NCBI GenBank assembly: GCA_964370645.1 | Contig: CAYJJS010000003.1 | Span: 27,187 to 91,186, forward strand | Length of the DNA stretch: 64,000 nucleotides | Source: CAMQRS01 sp964370645 | Lineage (GTDB): Bacteria; Bacillota_I; Bacilli_A; Erysipelotrichales; Erysipelotrichaceae | Direction: 5' to 3' | In this document: positions 15,971 through 25,126 of the stretch, piece by piece | How positions within the stretch are numbered: position 1 is the first letter of the stretch | Layout: the number at the start of each line of letters is the position of its first letter | Translations under genes and position numbers: made by a program | Notes under the pieces: model-generated | What the model was told of the DNA's origin: nothing | Seen by the model: only the letters and a program-made list of their open reading frames with translations | The model's database searches: none

Positions 15971-18540
15971 AGTTTTTTTACAATGATTAAGCTGCTACAA
16001 ATAAGTAATACAAACCATCCATAAACAAATGTTGTATCTCCACTATGTGGAGGTGTATTTTTTATTGTGACTATAAATGTTGTACTAGCTGCACTAGCCA
16101 AATATACTTCCTCATGGATTGGTTGAAACTCTACCACTAAATCTAAATTCATTTGTGCCACATTTGTGAAAGTGTAACTTGCTTTCGCATCAACAGCTTC
16201 CACCTGTGCAATGATTTCTCCACCTAATTTAATTACAAACATCCCTTCTGGAATTTGGCCATTTAACGCACGCGCATGTAAGTCAATCACAACCTCTTCT
16301 CCTTGTGTGGCTATTAACCCATCCCCACTAAGATGTTTACTATGAATTTCAACAACTGTGTCTACTGTAAGTACTTCAACTTGCACAATTTCACTTTTAA
16401 AAGAAGTACTGCTTGCTGGTTTTTGCACTTCATAAATACCCGGTAATAAACCTTCAACAATTTCACCGCTTGCTAGTATCCATTCACTTGAGCCAAGTGG
16501 ACGATACATATACCCAGCCTCTACCTCATATATGCTACCAAAATGATTATCTCCAGTTGGATGAATTACAATACGTTGCGATACATATAAGGATTGTGGC
16601 AAACTATCCAAAGTAAGGACTTGATCTCCCTTTTTCACAATTTCTAAAGTCGTATCAAAATAGCTTGAATCTATTTCCACACTTCCTGCAACGACTTCTA
16701 CATCCACTCCATTAATTGTATATAAACCATCTTCTATAAACCCAACTAATGTTTCGTTTTCATAATCAATTTGAATATTTGGCATTTCTTCTCTAATGGT
16801 TGGTTGTGCGCTGAAACGATATGGGTCCTCATATGTCCCACTCCCCTGGCGCACTTGACTTGTCACATCAATTTGTATTTGAGGACGCACCCCATAGTAC
16901 TGCGTTGCATCTGCTAATTTTGCCGTTTGTACTGTTGCATCTACAATTAACATATATATAGTACTACCATACGTATAGGTAGTATTCATCCACGAATCAA
17001 ACAATTCCCCACTTCCAAAATGGATACGCTCCGATTGTCGTTGCCAATAATATGTCTTGCGCGTTTCTCTTTCATTTTCTAACAAAGGTAGAGGATACCC
17101 TTTATTTTCATAAGCATTATAATCCTCCATACGCAAGATATCTACATAATCTTCATTTCTTAAAAGAAATAAACTTTGCTCATAGGCAGTAAATGCGTCT
17201 TCATAAAAAGATGTGTTTGCCCAAACACGCAAATCACTCTCACTCCAGGTTGGATTGCTAGTTGTTTCCTCATAAAACACCTGTGAATCTACTAAATTGG
17301 TTGACAACATCGTATAGACATTTCCTTCTTGTTGAATCACTTCCCATAAGATTGGCTCAACTGCAAAATACATCCCCCTATACTCAATATAGTCTACACC
17401 CTCTTCCCCAATAGGGGCATCTATTTGAAAGTGCTGATATGTCCCTAAGCTTACATACACCCTCTCTATTGGTACATTTAAATATGCACTATCGGAAGTT
17501 ACAGGATCACTTACCAATACATCATTATGTCCACCTTGTTGATATGTCCATCCAGTAGAGGTGGTTGCTTGCGGAAGTGCGGGTAAGCTTGTTTGTGTGT
17601 TCTGCCACATTCCTTGCGCATTTTTTTCATGTGTGTATGGAAAATTCATTAACTTCATTTGTGCATCATAGCCACTCAACACATTCCCTTGCGCATCACG
17701 AAAATGTAACGCAACTTCATAAGTTAAATGTGCGTGAATATAAGAAGGCGATCTTCCTGCAAAAATTTCACACTCTTCCTTAGAATTAAATATAATAGGG
17801 ATGGCTGGATCAGGGTGTGTCTCCCCATATTGTGGTTGAAACGCTTTATCTACAATAGTAATCGTATTTACATCTGCTTTAAAAGTGATGTATTCTAATT
17901 TACTTTTAAACATAAAGTAAGAACCCAAAGAGTTTACATACTCTGGTATTTCTAAATGTGTAATCCCACTATTATTAACAAAGGAACTTGGAATTGCAAT
18001 ACTACGATTATTACTTAATGTTTTTGGCATATGTAATTGTGCTAAATTTGGTGTATCACGAAACGGACCATTTCCAAAATCTGCAATTTGCCTTGGTAAA
18101 TATACTTGCGCACCAGCAGCAAAGGCACCTTGAAATACATATAAATCAAAGATAAGTCCCGGGTGTGTATCATCCCCTTCTTCAAACACCACGCTCTCCA
18201 ATGCACTACAATTAGCAAAAGCTCGATATCCAATGTACGTAATTGAACTTGGGATTACAACACTTTTCATTATAGCGTTATTTTCAAAAGCTTGTCGTTC
18301 TATGCTAGTAATGCTTTTTCCATTAATTGTTGAAGGAATCACAATCTCGCTTGCTGCTTTTCCTTCCTCACTCAATCCCACAATACTCGTCCCACTACTA
18401 CCAAGCACAAAGTAACTTGCATCACTATACACCATTTGCGCATCCACACTAATCGATGTATTATTTTCATTTCTTACATCAACCACAAAAAAACTAGTAA
18501 TCAAAATCAATACAAAAAATATTTTACTTATTTTTTTCAT
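15961..18540 (-). CDS. Cell-surface protein with BspA-type leucine-rich repeats and DUF6273-like domain
   Basis: An 859-residue secreted protein. Signal peptide about 1-35. Residues 60-260 carry BspA/LRR_5 repeats (IPSTINGKSITSIERQAFEN, then VVIPSSITYIGYRAFANCS). Residues 370-590 look like DUF6273: ILWEVIQQEGNVY, SESDLRVWAN, and the closing YGVRPQIQID. Ig-like beta modules follow. The end is TPPHSGDTT, one membrane segment and KK, a sorting-signal-like tail with PPHSG instead of LPXTG. Likely an adhesin exposed on the wall. Monocistronic with its own terminator. LRR_5 proteins are common in gut and oral Bacillota. Confidence 0.85.
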   Translation of the reverse strand: MKKISKIFFVLILITSFFVVDVRNENNTSISVDAQMVYSDASYFVLGSSGTSIVGLSEEGKAASEIVIPSTINGKSITSIERQAFENNAIMKSVVIPSSITYIGYRAFANCSALESVVFEEGDDTHPGLIFDLYVFQGAFAAGAQVYLPRQIADFGNGPFRDTPNLAQLHMPKTLSNNRSIAIPSSFVNNSGITHLEIPEYVNSLGSYFMFKSKLEYITFKADVNTITIVDKAFQPQYGETHPDPAIPIIFNSKEECEIFAGRSPSYIHAHLTYEVALHFRDAQGNVLSGYDAQMKLMNFPYTHEKNAQGMWQNTQTSLPALPQATTSTGWTYQQGGHNDVLVSDPVTSDSAYLNVPIERVYVSLGTYQHFQIDAPIGEEGVDYIEYRGMYFAVEPILWEVIQQEGNVYTMLSTNLVDSQVFYEETTSNPTWSESDLRVWANTSFYEDAFTAYEQSLFLLRNEDYVDILRMEDYNAYENKGYPLPLLENERETRKTYYWQRQSERIHFGSGELFDSWMNTTYTYGSTIYMLIVDATVQTAKLADATQYYGVRPQIQIDVTSQVRQGSGTYEDPYRFSAQPTIREEMPNIQIDYENETLVGFIEDGLYTINGVDVEVVAGSVEIDSSYFDTTLEIVKKGDQVLTLDSLPQSLYVSQRIVIHPTGDNHFGSIYEVEAGYMYRPLGSSEWILASGEIVEGLLPGIYEVQKPASSTSFKSEIVQVEVLTVDTVVEIHSKHLSGDGLIATQGEEVVIDLHARALNGQIPEGMFVIKLGGEIIAQVEAVDAKASYTFTNVAQMNLDLVVEFQPIHEEVYLASAASTTFIVTIKNTPPHSGDTTFVYGWFVLLICSSLIIVKKLTS

Positions 18541-18614
18541 TATTTATCTCCCCATAGATATGCATATATTTCATATTATATCATTCCTTCCCCACTGAAT
18601 CTATACTAAATACA

Positions 18615-20534
18615 TTACAAATCGTTCCACAAAAATGTAATCTCTTTTTGACTCGTAACAACCACATTTAAAAAGGGCATAAAATAAATACTTACACTCC
18701 CATCAACCTGTGTATTATACACTTCAACATTTGCTTGATGCAATCGATCCATCACCTCTTGATGTGGATGATTATAAGAGTTATTTACACCTGCACTAAT
18801 CAAAGCAATCTTAGGTGTAATCGTATCAAGTAATCGTTGTGAAGTACTCGTATTAGAACCATGGTGTCCTACCTTTAACACATCTATATCCAATGTGTTG
18901 TACGCTTCAACAAGCTGTCCTTCCACCAAAGTGGAAGCATCCCCTAAAAACAAATAACGTAGACCGTTTATATATGAAAATAAGATCAAACTTTGATCAT
19001 TTCTATCCTCATGCTGTTTTTGAAATACATCAAAATGCAAGTGTTTAAGTTGTATATCTTGTTTCGTACGTATCACTTCATCAATTACAATGTGTTCTTG
19101 TAAACTTTCTAATGCACCACTATGGTCAAAATCATCATGCGTGATAACTACTTTATCAATTTTATGTATTCCTTTACTCTTCAACACCTCCATAATCACA
19201 TGTTTTGCTATATCATAGTTTTTATTACCTCCTGTATCAATAAGCATCACTTCTCCAAAAAAAGGTTCTCTTATTAAAAAACAATCCCCTTGCCCAACAT
19301 CGATCATACTAACCTCTCCATACATCGTAAGCACCTTTAAATGCATCTGATAAAAAAACAATAACCCGATATATACATAATACTTTCTTCGTTGATTAGT
19401 AAGTAAACGACAAAGAAAATACATAAATAAAGCAATCCACACAAAATGTAATTGTCCAACAATGGTTGTAAAAGGAATGTGTATCCCTTTAATCATTTCT
19501 GTAATTGTAGATAGAAACAATAGTATTATAGATAAAAAAGGAAAAAAGATTGATACCAATAATACACAAAAATAATATGCCCCTAGCATTCTTTGCAAAG
19601 AAAATAAAACAATATTTACAGCACTAGCTGCATTGAAAAACAATAGTTGTAGAAACAATATACTACTCATACTCAAAAATATAGAAGGTACTTTACTCAC
19701 ATTAAATAAAAATACAAACTTTAAAAAGCATGGTATGAGAAATCCAACCTCATATGCCATACTAGGCTTATAAAACAATAAAATGCACATAGCCAATCCA
19801 AAGCAGTCTATTTTATGTAAAGGCACAAAGTAAGAAATAAGTGAAAACACAAAAATACGCTCTACAAATACGGTAGAAGGAAACACAATACTATACAATA
19901 GCATGCATAGTGCACTTACAAGATGCTTGTTTTTCTTTAACATGCTTGCAAGTAAAATACAAAAGTATTGTAGTGGATATCCACTTGCATAAAGAAAAGA
20001 ATCTTGATTTTCATGTATTCCATAAAAATATGCTTGATATAACTTATGTAAAGGATGTTGCATTAAACTTGTATATACCTTAGCACGCAAACTAGAACCC
20101 GTTTGTACTAGATTATACGATTTCACATACATGCTATAAAAAATACTACGTTGTTGCAGATAGGATGCAAAATGAAAAGTTCCTTCATTTTGCAATGTAT
20201 GTATCCTCTCAAAGTTTCCTTCCACCTCAATTACATCCTCAATAGCCACACCATCAACATTATACAATATGCATTTGAAACTTTGGTTTTGTGCAATGAC
20301 ATAGGAGTCTTTTATCGAATGCACTTGTAAAGTATGTGTAGTTTGTACTCCCTCACTAGGCAATGTATATAAAAACAAAAAAAGCAATGCCGCGAAATAC
20401 AAAAACTGACCACGTCGAGACATTCGTACATATATGCAACACGCAACAACATAATACAAACGAACGTGACTTGGTATATACATCATAAACAATACACTTA
20501 GTGCAAGTAACAACCAATTATTTTTTAAAGGCAT
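18615..20534 (-). CDS. comEC: ComEC/Rec2-family DNA uptake channel
   Basis: A 639-residue polytopic membrane protein that forms the channel for single-stranded DNA in transformation. Order: N-terminal membrane and OB-like region, the competence membrane domain (about residues 165-400), then a metallo-beta-lactamase domain with MIDVGQGDCFLI and the metal motif THDDFDHSGA, later GHHGSNTSTS. It is about 100 residues shorter than Bacillus ComEC, mainly in the N-terminal part. It overlaps comEA by 10 bases. Competence genes do not prove natural competence. Confidence 0.93.
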   Translation of the reverse strand: MPLKNNWLLLALSVLFMMYIPSHVRLYYVVACCIYVRMSRRGQFLYFAALLFLFLYTLPSEGVQTTHTLQVHSIKDSYVIAQNQSFKCILYNVDGVAIEDVIEVEGNFERIHTLQNEGTFHFASYLQQRSIFYSMYVKSYNLVQTGSSLRAKVYTSLMQHPLHKLYQAYFYGIHENQDSFLYASGYPLQYFCILLASMLKKNKHLVSALCMLLYSIVFPSTVFVERIFVFSLISYFVPLHKIDCFGLAMCILLFYKPSMAYEVGFLIPCFLKFVFLFNVSKVPSIFLSMSSILFLQLLFFNAASAVNIVLFSLQRMLGAYYFCVLLVSIFFPFLSIILLFLSTITEMIKGIHIPFTTIVGQLHFVWIALFMYFLCRLLTNQRRKYYVYIGLLFFYQMHLKVLTMYGEVSMIDVGQGDCFLIREPFFGEVMLIDTGGNKNYDIAKHVIMEVLKSKGIHKIDKVVITHDDFDHSGALESLQEHIVIDEVIRTKQDIQLKHLHFDVFQKQHEDRNDQSLILFSYINGLRYLFLGDASTLVEGQLVEAYNTLDIDVLKVGHHGSNTSTSQRLLDTITPKIALISAGVNNSYNHPHQEVMDRLHQANVEVYNTQVDGSVSIYFMPFLNVVVTSQKEITFLWNDL

Positions 20535-20992
20535 ATAAACTCTTTCAACGCATCAAATGTCTTTTGTTTAATTCCTGCCACTAACATCAAATCTTCTAAA
20601 CTTTGAAAGGTTTTTACCTGCTCTCTGTACGTAATAATTTTTTGTGCAGTTACTTCCCCAATTCCTGGCAACGTGCATAACTCCTCAATGGATGCTGCAT
20701 TAATAGATACTTTTGAAACTTCTTGTACTTTAGTAATGACAACTACATCCTGATCATGAAGAATTTGATTTATGTTTATGGAAGACAAATCGGCATCTTT
20801 ATTCACTCCTCCAGCAGCATCAATTATATCTTGTAAACGACTTGCATAAGCGAGTGTATAACTGCCAGGTTGCACTACTTCACCTTTTATTTCCACTTTG
20901 ATTTCTTCACTTTGATAATTGGATAAATCTTCTTTTTTATAGTTTGTAAAATAAAACACACAAATTATGATTACAAAAAGTATTTTCTTCAT
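20525..20992 (-). CDS. comEA: ComEA-type DNA receptor
   Basis: A 155-residue membrane-anchored DNA-binding protein. N-terminal signal anchor (2-17), an SLBB-type domain (about 30-90: VEIKGEVVQPGSYTLAYASR, then ININQILHDQDVVVI), and a helix-hairpin-helix pair (95-155: INAASIEELCTLPGIGEVTA). The domain order equals that of Gram-positive ComEA. It delivers DNA to ComEC, with which it overlaps. Confidence 0.95.
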   Translation of the reverse strand: MKKILFVIIICVFYFTNYKKEDLSNYQSEEIKVEIKGEVVQPGSYTLAYASRLQDIIDAAGGVNKDADLSSININQILHDQDVVVITKVQEVSKVSINAASIEELCTLPGIGEVTAQKIITYREQVKTFQSLEDLMLVAGIKQKTFDALKEFICL

Positions 20993-21038
20993 ACTCTCAC
21001 CTCAATCATTTATTTGTGTGTCTTTATATTCTTCCTAT

Positions 21039-21989
21039 TTATTTTTCATATTTTTGATATGCCTCAATCACCTTTTGTACAATCGGGTGACGAACAACAT
21101 CTACACTACTCATTTCCACAAACGCAATCTCATCAATACCCCCTAAAATATCCTTAGCATTCGATAAAGCTGACTCTTTTTTCTTTATCAAATCAACTTG
21201 ACTAGCATCTCCAGTAATGACAATTTTAGATTGCTTACCCATTCTAGTAAGAAACATCTTTAGTTGTGATTTACTCGCATTTTGTGCCTCATCTAAGATA
21301 ATAAAAGCATTCTCTAACGTTCTACCACGCATATATGCCAAAGGTGCAATCTCAATCACATTCTTATCAATCATACGCTGTGTTGCTTCTACGCCTAACA
21401 TATCGTGTAATGCATCATAAAGTGGTCGCAAGTATGGATCTACTTTTTCCTTTAAATCCCCCGGTAAAAAACCCAATGACTCTCCCGCTTCCACTGCTGG
21501 TCTTGTAATTATGATTTTATCTACCATTTGCTTTTTCAACAAAGAAACAGCATACACAACACTTAAATATGTTTTTCCAGTACCCGCTACCCCTAAAGCA
21601 AACACAATGTCTTTTTCTTTCATGCATTTATATAAAAAAGCTTGATTCAAGGACTTTGGATGAATCAATTTACCACTACGCGTCTGTCCGATTACCTCTT
21701 TACACAATTGTTTTAGCTTTTCTAAATTACTCTGTTTTGATAAACGACACGCCATCAACACATCATTAACTTGTAAAGGTTTTTGTTCCAACACAATATA
21801 CATCATATATTGTAATACTGAGCACACTTCTTTCTTAATTTTTTCATCATCACAAATAATTAAAAATTCCCCATCTCGATATACAATCTCAACTTTGAAA
21901 TAAGAGCGTACAACATCTATATTTTTTTCTTGTGGCCCATATAACTTTCTTAACTGTTCAATTGAAAAAGTAGATAAAATTGTTTCCAT
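21039..21989 (-). CDS. phoH: PhoH-family ATPase
   Basis: A 316-residue cytoplasmic ATPase of the PhoH/YbeZ family. N-terminal KH-like region, then Walker A GVAGTGKT at 133-140, TRPAVEAGESLGFLPGD, Walker B FIILDEAQNAS and the sensor TGDASQVDL. Probably acts in RNA metabolism alongside YbeY, whose gene usually follows but is not in this position here: comEA lies downstream. It follows yqfD after 8 bases, so it belongs to the yqfC-yqfD-phoH operon. Confidence 0.95.
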   Translation of the reverse strand: METILSTFSIEQLRKLYGPQEKNIDVVRSYFKVEIVYRDGEFLIICDDEKIKKEVCSVLQYMMYIVLEQKPLQVNDVLMACRLSKQSNLEKLKQLCKEVIGQTRSGKLIHPKSLNQAFLYKCMKEKDIVFALGVAGTGKTYLSVVYAVSLLKKQMVDKIIITRPAVEAGESLGFLPGDLKEKVDPYLRPLYDALHDMLGVEATQRMIDKNVIEIAPLAYMRGRTLENAFIILDEAQNASKSQLKMFLTRMGKQSKIVITGDASQVDLIKKKESALSNAKDILGGIDEIAFVEMSSVDVVRHPIVQKVIEAYQKYEK

Positions 21990-21997
21990 AATTTCCC

Positions 21998-22900
21998 CTA
22001 ACTAGTGATATCCTCATATAAAGTAAATAACACTTCTAAAATTATTTTATCTTCTTTTCTTTCAAAAAGCAAAATGTTTTCAGCTACAATTTTCTCTTCA
22101 TCACCCTCCAATTGAATCTGACCTCTTGCCTCCATAAGCAACACAAACAATGCAATATCATCCTGTTCAACAGTATCCTGCATCTCTACACTTACTCGAT
22201 TCCACGTATGTGCATATACTTTACCCACCACGTCCACATGCACCATGCTTCCAAATGAATTAGGCATCACATTATCCACTAAAATATCACCCGCTTTAAC
22301 ACTTTGATTAATTTGTGTAACCTTGTATCCTGATTGTACATCAAAACAAACAAGCAACCCATCTTTTTTTGCGATTAATGCATCATTATTATAACTTTGT
22401 TCTTCCACTTCTTCTCTCGCCTTGTATCGAACATCAATATGATTCCCCTTTGGATATACTTCTAACCACTGAATGTGAGCGCCACATTGTTCCATAATAC
22501 TTTTCTTCATTGCCTCTACATCGATGAAACGATATTGATACATACTAAGTACTTGTTCAATCTCGACATCTAAAGCATCTACATCACCATACACTTGATA
22601 TGAAAACATCAAATGATTTAATACATAAAACATACAAACACAAGCAAGCATGACAACCCATTTATGTATGCTAAACACCCATCGTGTAAGTATGCCTAAA
22701 AAACCTACACGGTGCAATCGTTTTGCACCACTAAGTGTAGATTGAATTTTATTACGTTGATGAACTTTTGCATAAAATGTAATTGTATCTTTAACACATA
22801 CATGATAGATTGCAATATCCTGTGCATAACACATACGTGTCAATTCGTGTAGTGTTGTATGCACTTGATATTTATCAAACCCCCACCTATACATACTCAT
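21998..22900 (-). CDS. yqfD: Sporulation protein YqfD
   Basis: About 300 residues. One strong membrane segment near residues 82-103 (WVVMLACVCMFYVLNHLMF) separates a short N-terminal cytoplasmic region from a long extracytoplasmic part. That part has the YqfD features YQYRFIDVEAMKKSIMEQ, WLEVYPKGNHIDVRY and KDGLLV...GDILVD. I chose the ATG at 22900; a TTG two codons upstream and an ATG two codons downstream are also possible. It overlaps the end of yqfC. In Bacillus this pair is made in the mother cell; the exact biochemical role is unknown. Confidence 0.88.
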   Translation of the reverse strand: MSMYRWGFDKYQVHTTLHELTRMCYAQDIAIYHVCVKDTITFYAKVHQRNKIQSTLSGAKRLHRVGFLGILTRWVFSIHKWVVMLACVCMFYVLNHLMFSYQVYGDVDALDVEIEQVLSMYQYRFIDVEAMKKSIMEQCGAHIQWLEVYPKGNHIDVRYKAREEVEEQSYNNDALIAKKDGLLVCFDVQSGYKVTQINQSVKAGDILVDNVMPNSFGSMVHVDVVGKVYAHTWNRVSVEMQDTVEQDDIALFVLLMEARGQIQLEGDEEKIVAENILLFERKEDKIILEVLFTLYEDITS

Positions 22901-23084
22901 ACTCAACTTTTAATACAAGCACATCCGCGATTAATTCATGCTTTGAATAGTAGGTTAATGTAATTGATTCATAAAATATTTTCACTATATACTTTGCATA
23001 CTTTACAATTAAAGTTGCCTCTCCAATATACTGCACATCCTCAAACCCGGATAAATACAGTTGTTTTAAAGTTATCTTAACCAT
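22887..23084 (-). CDS. yqfC: Sporulation protein YqfC (YabP/YqfC family)
   Basis: A 65-residue beta-rich protein of the YabP/YqfC family, shorter than the about 93 residues in Bacillus. Recognisable strands: LYLSGFEDVQYIGEATLIV, YIVKIFYESITLTYYSKHEL and IADVLVLKVEYEYV, with the turn residues of the family. Its position directly before yqfD and phoH supports the call. The start is preceded by GAGGTG. A sigma-E-like promoter lies just upstream. Confidence 0.8.
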   Translation of the reverse strand: MVKITLKQLYLSGFEDVQYIGEATLIVKYAKYIVKIFYESITLTYYSKHELIADVLVLKVEYEYV

Positions 23085-23099
23085 AACGCACCTCTATAC

Positions 23100-23127
23100 A
23101 ATATATGCGTTATAAACCGACTTATGA
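23100..23127 (-). promoter_or_regulatory. Sigma-E-like promoter for yqfC-yqfD-phoH
   Basis: Minus strand TCATAAG, 13 bases, CATATATT. It has the same spacing and CGCATATA core as the one before spoIIP. An 8-bp dyad ATAACGCA / TGCGTTAT (23083-23090, 23106-23113) overlaps the -10 box and the start codon. Confidence 0.5.
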
Positions 23128-23132
23128 TAGCA

Positions 23133-23169
23133 CAAAAAAACAAATATCTAGCCATTGCTGATATTTGCT
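23133..23169 (-). terminator. Terminator of the nuclease-like gene
   Basis: CAAATATC / GATATTTG perfect arms, loop of 11, followed by 7 T on the minus strand. Confidence 0.85.
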
Positions 23170-23176
23170 TTTTAAC

Positions 23177-23833
23177 TTATGATAAAAATCCTTTTTGTAT
23201 ACATTGTTTATTCGTAAATGCAATTAGATAAGACTGCAACGCTACCCAGTCTTTTACATCACGCCATTTGATGAAATCAGCAGTAGATATTTTTTGTGTA
23301 TCATTCTTAATATGATATTGATATTCACCTAAAATAAATGTTTTGATTGGTTTTATATGTTCTATATCATCACTATGTTCATCAAACAAGTAAAATCTCC
23401 ACTCTAACCCATTTGTATATATAAGTTTTTGAAAAGACTGCAAAGCAAATACAAAGGCATGTCGATCTAGTGACTTAATCTGTACTTCTAAATTCTCATA
23501 CAATGCTTTCACTTCAATTGCTCCTAATATACCTACCTTACCTTTTTCATCACTATCCATATATGTATAATTATGATCCACAATCACAAAATCCGTAGAA
23601 CCATAAGAGTGCATCCCCTTACGATACATTCTTTGTTTTGGATTTAAACTCTCCATTTGTTCTTTCAACATACTTACATTACGTAGTGAAATATCTTTTG
23701 TATTACTACGTACTATATTAGCAATTAAAGAATACAATTCACATTCCATATTATTTTGCCTTACAATTAAACTTACTTCATTTTTAAATCTTTCATATTC
23801 CATGATTTTATGTAAAACAAATTGCAATTTCAT
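23177..23833 (-). CDS. Predicted PD-(D/E)XK nuclease-fold protein
   Basis: A 218-residue cytoplasmic protein of no named family that I recognise. Residues 78-140 suggest a restriction-endonuclease-like core: D81 (GSTDFVIVD), about 25 residues on AIEVKA with E107 and K109, then a helix with Q132 and Q135 before LIYTNGLEWRFYLFD. The order D, ExK, Q..Y..TNG resembles the N-terminal nuclease domain of type I restriction subunits. The N-terminal 70 residues are helical. It stands alone with its own terminator and no methylase beside it. The nuclease call is inference from the motif pattern. Confidence 0.5.
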   Translation of the reverse strand: MKLQFVLHKIMEYERFKNEVSLIVRQNNMECELYSLIANIVRSNTKDISLRNVSMLKEQMESLNPKQRMYRKGMHSYGSTDFVIVDHNYTYMDSDEKGKVGILGAIEVKALYENLEVQIKSLDRHAFVFALQSFQKLIYTNGLEWRFYLFDEHSDDIEHIKPIKTFILGEYQYHIKNDTQKISTADFIKWRDVKDWVALQSYLIAFTNKQCIQKGFLS

Positions 23834-23892
23834 AACAAATTCCTCCTATTTCATCTTACAAATAGAGAATACAAACACCCACTTACACAATT

Positions 23893-24321
23893 TTATGTGT
23901 TACTTGTTTTAAACAACTCATCTTTCAACGCTTTATAACCTTTTTCTTCCATCTCTTCGATAGGAATAAACAATAAAGCAGTTCCATTAATACAATAACG
24001 TAATCCACCTTTATCTCTTGGTCCATCATCAAACAAATGTCCCAAATGATTTTGTGTTCTCCTACTTCTCACTTCCAAACGAACTAAGCCTTTTGAAAAG
24101 TCATATTTTGTATATACTGCATCTTCATGAATTGGTTTGGTAAAACTTGGCCAACCACAACGTGCATCATACTTATCTAAAGAACTAAACAAAGCTTCTT
24201 TTGATTCGATGTCTACATAGATTCCAACTTTACGATATCGAGTATATGGATGTGAGAAAGGTGCTTCACTCTCACCATTTTTCACAACCTTAATTTGTTG
24301 TTCATTTAATACTTCACTCAT
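23893..24321 (-). CDS. msrB: Peptide-methionine (R)-S-oxide reductase
   Basis: A 142-residue MsrB that repairs R-methionine sulfoxide in proteins. Start at 24321 chosen for GAGGAG just before it. Conserved blocks: CGWPSFTKP, VRSRRTQNHLGHLFDDGP and the catalytic RYCINGTALLF. The paired CxxC zinc motifs of many MsrB are absent, so it is the zinc-free type. It is not fused to MsrA, and no msrA is nearby. Confidence 0.95.
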   Translation of the reverse strand: MSEVLNEQQIKVVKNGESEAPFSHPYTRYRKVGIYVDIESKEALFSSLDKYDARCGWPSFTKPIHEDAVYTKYDFSKGLVRLEVRSRRTQNHLGHLFDDGPRDKGGLRYCINGTALLFIPIEEMEEKGYKALKDELFKTSNT

Positions 24322-24369
24322 ACAATCACTCCTCACGACTCAAACTATACCACAACAAACGTATATCTT

Positions 24370-24972
24370 CTATGTATTTGCCCCTAGTATTAATTGTATT
24401 TCCTGTATCGTTTGTGTAGGTTCTTGCATCTGTACTGCATGCATACCTAACGCTCTTGCCTGTAATATATTTTCAATTCGATCATCTACAAACAAACACA
24501 CTTTTGGGCTAACCCCTAGCCACTTACAATGCATTTCATAAATTTCTGGTTCTGGCTTAATCAGCTTCACTCGATGTGAATACATTGGCAATTCAAAATC
24601 CATAAAAAACGGATATTTTTCCAATATATGGGTTTCAATTTCTTTTGGCATATTCGATAAAATTGAAACTCGATACATAGTTTGTAATTGTTTTGCATAA
24701 TCTAACATTTGGGTAATTGGTTGCAACATTTCTATGCTTAAACGCATCGCTAAATGTATTTCTTTTTCTAAGTGAGGTAGTGTTCTAATAAATATTTGCG
24801 TCAACTCTTCTCTTGTATAACTACCACGATCATACGCATTCCAATAATCTGCTTCAAACATAAGCGCTATTAGTTGTTCATATACATCTTCATTGAAATG
24901 TTCACGAAATGCTTCTCTTGGATTAAACTTTAACAAAACATTTCCTACATCAAATATAACAACCTCTATCAT
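24370..24972 (-). CDS. HAD-superfamily hydrolase (YihX-like)
   Basis: A 200-residue HAD phosphatase. Motif I is FDVGNVLLKF: the nucleophile D8 is kept and the second Asp is Gly, as in the YihX group (FDLGNV). Motif II is SILSNMP, motif III K in LIKPEPEIY, and motif IV CLFVDDRIENI. The helical cap lies between motif I and II. Probably a sugar-phosphate or nucleotide phosphatase; the substrate is unknown. Weak ribosome binding site GGGGGAATG. Confidence 0.88.
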   Translation of the reverse strand: MIEVVIFDVGNVLLKFNPREAFREHFNEDVYEQLIALMFEADYWNAYDRGSYTREELTQIFIRTLPHLEKEIHLAMRLSIEMLQPITQMLDYAKQLQTMYRVSILSNMPKEIETHILEKYPFFMDFELPMYSHRVKLIKPEPEIYEMHCKWLGVSPKVCLFVDDRIENILQARALGMHAVQMQEPTQTIQEIQLILGANT

Positions 24973-25069
24973 CTTGCATTCCCCCTCACCTCTATAAATT
25001 CATAGTACACCACTACCCTATGAAATACAATCCATCCACCTTTAAATTTGAAAATAAATGCATTTTGTA

Positions 25070-25098
25070 TTTACAAATGATGCATTCATAGATAAAAT
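25070..25098 (+). promoter_or_regulatory. Promoter for the MATE transporter gene
   Basis: TTTACA, 17 bases, TAAAAT, about 28 bases before the chosen ATG at 25127. It supports the shorter start, because the longer frame would begin before this promoter. Confidence 0.5.
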
Positions 25099-25126
25099 GT
25101 ATAAAGTTTTATATGGAGGTATTTGT

